Positions 59,481-64,000 of a stretch of 64,000 bases of DNA are shown piece after piece. Within the stretch, counting starts at the first letter, position 1, and each line of letters starts with the position of its first letter. A program made the position numbers and the translations under genes. The stretch comes from Cynocephalus volans (taxonomy: Eukaryota; Chordata; Mammalia; Dermoptera; Cynocephalidae): contig NC_084471.1 in assembly GCF_027409185.1 (NCBI RefSeq), positions 3,998,535-4,062,534 of the forward strand, given 5' to 3'. The notes beneath the pieces are model-generated. The model was given only the letters and a program-made list of their open reading frames with translations, did not search any database and was not told where the DNA came from.

Positions 59481-59779
59481 GGCCAGGGGGCTGGCGGCAG
59501 ACCTGGAAAAGTGTAAGATGCTGCAGAAGGGTCCAACCGAGACGGGCACAGGGAGGTGACCACTGGGTTGAACAAAGTGCAGGTCACTAGGCAGGCAGAA
59601 GGCTGACCGCAGTGAGATGGAGAGACTGGAAAGGAGAGTGACTAGAGACAGCAGTGTCTCACTCACCGTGCTGGCCAGAGGTGCCATGAGCACGCTGGAC
59701 AAAACTGCTGACAGCAGAGGGGTGCCTGGCCTTTGCTTCCTGATTTTAAAAGGGACGGCTGCTTTCAACATTTCACTAT

Positions 59780-61680
59780 GGTAAAGATGTTTGCCTAAGG
59801 CCTTTTTTTGTAGATGACCCTTAGCAGGTTAGAAGAGTTCCCTTTTGTTCCTAACTCACTAGAGTTCTTATCAGGATGGTTGCAGAATTGAATCAGATGC
59901 TTTTCCAGGTCAGTTGAGATGATAAATCACCCTCCTTTCATCTGTTAATGTGGTGAGCTACAAGAGAACCATAGTTTCTTCAATGTTACACTAACCTCGC
60001 ATTCCCAGAATAAATTCAATTCGGTCACAATGTGCTCTATTCTTTAATCATAGTGTGGTCCCGTTTTCTTGTTTTTCACTGAGGATCTCTGCACTCACAT
60101 CTGTAGGGTAGCCTCTAATCTCCTTTCTTGAACCATCCTGGTCTGGGTGGAAGGTTATGTTGACCTCTCTCTCCGTCTTTTCCATTCACAGGAAGAGTCT
60201 ACAAAAGACTGGGACACAAGTTCTGCCAGTGTTTGCTAGACACTGCCTGAGTCTGATATTTTCTTTGTGAAAAGATTTTTACTCATTTAATTTCTATATA
60301 ATTATAAAACAATTCAGACTTTCTCAAATTTTTGGAAAATTTTATTTTTCTAGGAATCTGTCACTTAAATTTTCAAATTTGTTCATAATATTCTATTGTT
60401 CTTTGAATCTCTGCTGCATCTGTAGTAATATCCTTTACGGAATTCCTGATACCACTTTCATTGGCCTTTGTTTTATCTTAGTTAATAATCGTGCTAGAGG
60501 TTTGTCAATTTCATTAGTTTTTTAAAATAACCAACTTCTGATTCTAGTGATCAGTTCCAGACTTGCTGATCTTTTGTAGTTCATCGACTTCTGCTGTTCG
60601 CTTTAATATTTCTTTCTTTTAATTTTTTAAACTGTAAATATTTTCAAACACATACAAAAGTAGAGTAGCTTCTACTTATTTTTAATTATTCAGTTATTTT
60701 TCTAACTTAGATGATTGAGTCATTAATGTATGGCTTTTATTTCTGATATAAGCAAGCATTTAAGGCTACAAATTTCCTTTTATAAGTCCCACTTTAGTTA
60801 CATTCCAATGTTTTAATGAATTTTTATTATCCTTAAGTTCTAGAAATTTTTTACTTTCTGTTATAATTTTCTTATTTGAATCATGGTTTACTTGGTATGT
60901 TTTTTAAAATCTATAAACATGTGGTTACTTTTTTTTTGTCTTATCTTTTTCTGGTTATTGATTTTAACTTAATTGTGATGTAGGAAAATGTGATTTATAT
61001 GATGCTGACTCTTTTAAGTTTGCTTAGATTTGCTTTTGGAGCAGAATACAACTGATTTTCACAAAAGTCCCATGAGTAGCGTTAAGAGATCAAGAACACA
61101 AACCCTGGAGCCTGGGTTTAAGGCCTGGCTCTGCCACTTATTATATGATCTGTGACAAGATACCTGGCCTCTCTGTGACTCAGTTTCCTCAGCATTTGTA
61201 AAATGTTATGAAGATCAAATAAATTAAACAATGTAAAGTACTTAGGACTATTCCTGGAATACAGTAAGCTGTATATAAATGCCTGCTCTTATTAGGTATG
61301 CATTAAAAGAGCATATATTCTGTAGTTCTTAGATACTGTGTTCTACATGTGTCCACTAAATAAATTAATAATGTTATTCAAATCTCCTATAAATACTTAG
61401 TTTTTTTCATCTGCTTATGGTCTATCAACAACTGAGAGGGTGTTAAAAACTCCCATTGTGATAGTGGATTTATTTGATTTCTCCTTATAGTTCTGCCAAA
61501 CTTTGTTTTACGTATTTGGAAGCTATGTTATTAAGAGCACATAAATTCAGAACTGTTTATCTTCTTGGTGTACTGAACAGTATCAGTATCAATATACACA
61601 ACCTCTCTTATTTCTAGCAACGCTTTTGCTTTGAAGTCTTTCGGCAGGCGAGAAGGAGGAGTCTGACATAGCTACAAGTA
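59780..61680 (-). repeat. LINE-1 ORF2 region, antisense, interrupted by a MIR
   Basis: 'tttcatctgttaatgtggtg', 'aatgttacactaacctcgca' and 'ccagaataaattcaattcgg' mark the reverse-transcriptase region, and 'gcttatggtctatcaacaac' a more 5' part. The order on the plus strand is consistent with one antisense element reading from RT towards the 5' part of ORF2. A MIR interrupts it at 61085-61295. It is fully degraded. Confidence 0.82.
61085..61295 (+). repeat. MIR SINE, nearly full length, within L1
   Basis: 'caaaccctggagcctgggtt', 'ggcctggctctgccacttat' and 'ctctgtgactcagtttcctc' are a well-preserved sense MIR, ending near 'gtatataaatgcctgctctt'. Confidence 0.9.
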
Positions 61681-61699
61681 CATATCAGGTTTTGTTGGA

Positions 61700-63300
61700 T
61701 AATTTACTTATTTTAAACAGCTTTACTGAGATGTAACTGACATACAGCAAACTTGCATCTTTAAAGTTTATAATCTGATACGCTTTGATAGATGCACACC
61801 CCTGTGAAACACCCTCACAATCAAGATAGTGAACACAGCTATTGCCTCCAAAAGTTTCCTTGTGTCCATTTGTAAATCCTACCTTCCACCCCCAGGCCCC
61901 AGGCAATCACTGTTCTTCTCTTATCACTAAACATTAGTTTACGTTTCCTATACTTTTATATAAAGGGAATCCTATAGTATTTTTGTGTGTGTGTCTAGTT
62001 TACTTCACTTAGCATTATTATTTTGAGATTCACTCATGATACTGCATGTACCAATAGTTCATTCCTTTAAATGCTGAGTGGTATTCTATTGCATCGATAT
62101 TACACCATAGTTTGTTTATCCATTCACCTGTTGACGGTCATTGAATTTTTCTGGTTTGGGGCTATTACACATAGAGCTGCCATGAATATTTGTGTACAAA
62201 TCTCTGTAAGGACATACGCTTCCATTTTGCTTGGATAAATACCTAGGAGAACAGCTGGACCATATGGCAGGAATATGTTTAACTCTTGAAGAAACTGCCA
62301 AACTATTTTCCAAAGTGGTTGCACTATTCTACATTCCCACCAGCGTGCATAAGAATTCAAGTTCCATCATGTCATGCCAACACTGGATATGGTCAGTCTT
62401 TTTAGCACTACCCATTCTAACAGGTGCACAGTAGTATCTCATTACGGTTTTAATTTACATATTTCAATTTCTCCAATGACTAGTGACTTTAAACATCTTT
62501 TCATGTGCTTATTTGATATTCTTTGGTGAAGTGTCTGTTCAAAATTTTTTCACTCATTTGTGTCTTATTACTGAGTTTTGAAAGTTACTTTCTATATATA
62601 TTGTGGATATGTCTTTTATCAATCAGATACATCCTTTGCAAATACTTTCTCCCAGTCTGTACCTTCTCTTTTCATTATCTTAACAGTGACTTTTGAAGAG
62701 GATAAGCTTTAAACTTTGATTAAGTTCAATCTATTAATTTGTTCTTCTATGGATCATGCTTTTGGTGTCATATCTTTGCCTGAGTCAAGGAGCACAAAGG
62801 TCTTCGTCTAGAAGTTTTATAGTTTTAAATTTTACATTTAGGTCTATGATCCATTTTGAGTTAATCTTTGTATACGCTGTAAAGAATGGGTTGGAGTTCA
62901 TTTTTATGCACGTGAATATTCAACTGTTTTAGCAACTTGTTGAAAAGACTCTTCTTTCACCACTGAGTTAAAAATCAGCAAGTGTTTGACATCCACTTTT
63001 GTTCTTTTTCAAAGTTGTTTTGGCTACTCTAAGTCTCCTGTATTTCTGTATGAATTTCAGAACCAGTTTCTCAATTCTACAAAAAGCTCACTGAGATTTT
63101 TTATTGGAATTGCCCTGAATCTATACACCAATTTGGAGGGATTAGCATCTTAACAGTATTGAGTCTTCTGACTCACGGTCATGGTATATAGCTCATCATT
63201 TATTCAGGTCTTCTTTACCTTCAGCAATGTTTTATAATTTTCAGAGTACAGATCTCTTATATTTTCTGTTATATTTTTCCTTAAGAAGTAGTTTTTAATT
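61700..63300 (-). repeat. LINE-1 (L1M type) 3' UTR and ORF2 C-terminal region, antisense
   Basis: It starts with antisense 3' UTR ('actgagatgtaactgacata', 'cctcacaatcaagatagtga') and continues through ORF2. The minus strand at 62124-62360 still translates to an ORF2 tail with IVQPLWKIVWQFL and LLGIYPSKM. Later words include 'ggtctatgatccattttgag'. Stops and frameshifts make it inactive. It is a separate insertion from 59780-61680, since its 3' end abuts that element's 5' part. Confidence 0.92.
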
Positions 63301-63304
63301 ATAT

Positions 63305-64000
63305 TGAAAATGGTGTTTTGAAATGTGAATTGGAGCTCCAAACCATATGAGTGTAGGACTATGGCTAAAAATTCAGGGGGTGGGGGTTCCTTTTACTTTA
63401 ACCTCCATGGCCAAGGCCAAGAGAGGTGAACACTAGCACCAGTTCAGTCTCTGACCAGACTCCAAGTTTTGCCTCCTGCCTCCTGCTCATTAAAACCAGG
63501 CTGTAGGCCCACGAAGTTGGAGGTACCCCTGGATAAATGCCAGCTTTGCCGCTCCTCCCTTATCTATGCAGACTCACATTTTCTCCAGATTTCTAGTCTC
63601 TGATGGTCTCTCTTCCTCTGTGGTTATGTTTTTTTAAAACACACCAGTGTCCTCTGGTGTATTCTGTGACAGGAGAGACTTTTGGATACCACATCTACCA
63701 TGCCACCAGAAATGGAAGGCTCTGCCCTATTTTTCTTTAAATCAACTCATTTCTTTAAAAACCTTAAATACATTACTACTTAGCTTTGTAGTACAGGTTT
63801 GATGTGCTACATACAGTTTTTCTAATATCCATTAAAAATATACATAACCATTAAAATTTTAAATGTTTTTGTTGTAACTAAAATTAACTAAATATTCAAA
63901 TTTAGTGAAATGCCATTAAATTCTTTAGAGCAGTGACTGCACAGATTTCCCTGCCTGCATTCCAGCCCCACAGGCCCATCTCCACACTATAACTAGGGTA
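63305..64000. other. Unresolved sequence at the right edge
   Basis: 63305-63720 is moderately GC-rich and could be an LTR-like or other old element, but I could not place it. 63720-64000 is AT-rich and may be further antisense LINE sequence. No gene recognised. Confidence 0.3.

Larger units (their letters stand above)
15338..64000 (-). other. TBC1D22A: Last intron of TBC1D22A (extends past the right edge)
   Basis: I looked on the minus strand for the preceding TBC-domain exons, using the conserved stretches HLYVCAAFLVRWRKEIL, FRWMNNLLMRE and GYVQGINDLV, and found none. If no small exon was missed, the last intron is at least 48.6 kb. TBC1D22A is known in human as a very large gene with long introns, which fits. 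Contents are repeats, tandem repeats and unique sequence listed separately. Confidence 0.6.

Noticed and set aside
1..64000. CRISPR arrays, bacterial operons, tRNA or rRNA genes
   Set aside because: No regularly spaced direct repeats of that kind and no RNA-gene signatures were seen. The sequence is mammalian.

Overview
This window looks like nuclear DNA from a placental mammal. It carries eutherian-era repeats throughout: MIR and L2 copies, many L1M-type LINE-1 fragments and MLT1-like (MaLR) LTRs. I saw no Alu, B1/B2, carnivore SINEC, BovA/Bov-tA or horse ERE copies, so a primate, rodent, carnivore, ruminant or equid is unlikely. The exact order is not settled. Most of the window is GC-rich unique sequence with several minisatellites, as is common in distal, subtelomere-like regions.

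One protein-coding segment can be supported: the last coding exon of TBC1D22A, a TBC-domain RabGAP-family gene, on the minus strand at 15209-15337. It has a textbook splice acceptor and ends in the family's C-terminal peptide and a stop codon. Two candidate polyadenylation signals lie downstream on the minus strand, at 14823-14828 and 13427-13432.

Layout: 1 to about 13.4 kb is sequence downstream of the gene. It has no detectable gene, a few MIR/L2 copies and an L1-dense block at 8.0-11.8 kb. About 13.4-15.34 kb is the 3' UTR and last exon. From 15.34 kb to the right edge I found no other TBC1D22A exon, so this reads as one very long last intron of at least 48.6 kb. The intron holds scattered MIR/L2, a nested pair of MaLR LTRs with a third beside them (39.9-41.0 kb), tandem repeats (24.0, 25.0, 26.6, 48.0 and 49.3 kb), long poly-G tracts, and L1-rich stretches at 51.3-54.0 kb and 59.8-63.3 kb. 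Several AT-rich, non-repetitive islands stand out from the GC-rich background and may be conserved regulatory DNA.

The many long open frames are chance frames in GC-rich or repeat DNA. I found no operon, CRISPR array, rRNA, tRNA or unknown multi-gene system. The items most worth checking are the terminal exon and 3' end choice, the perfect 14-bp hairpin at 23156-23195, the eight-copy 13-bp minisatellite, the 26-base poly-G run, the nested LTRs and the AT-rich islands.
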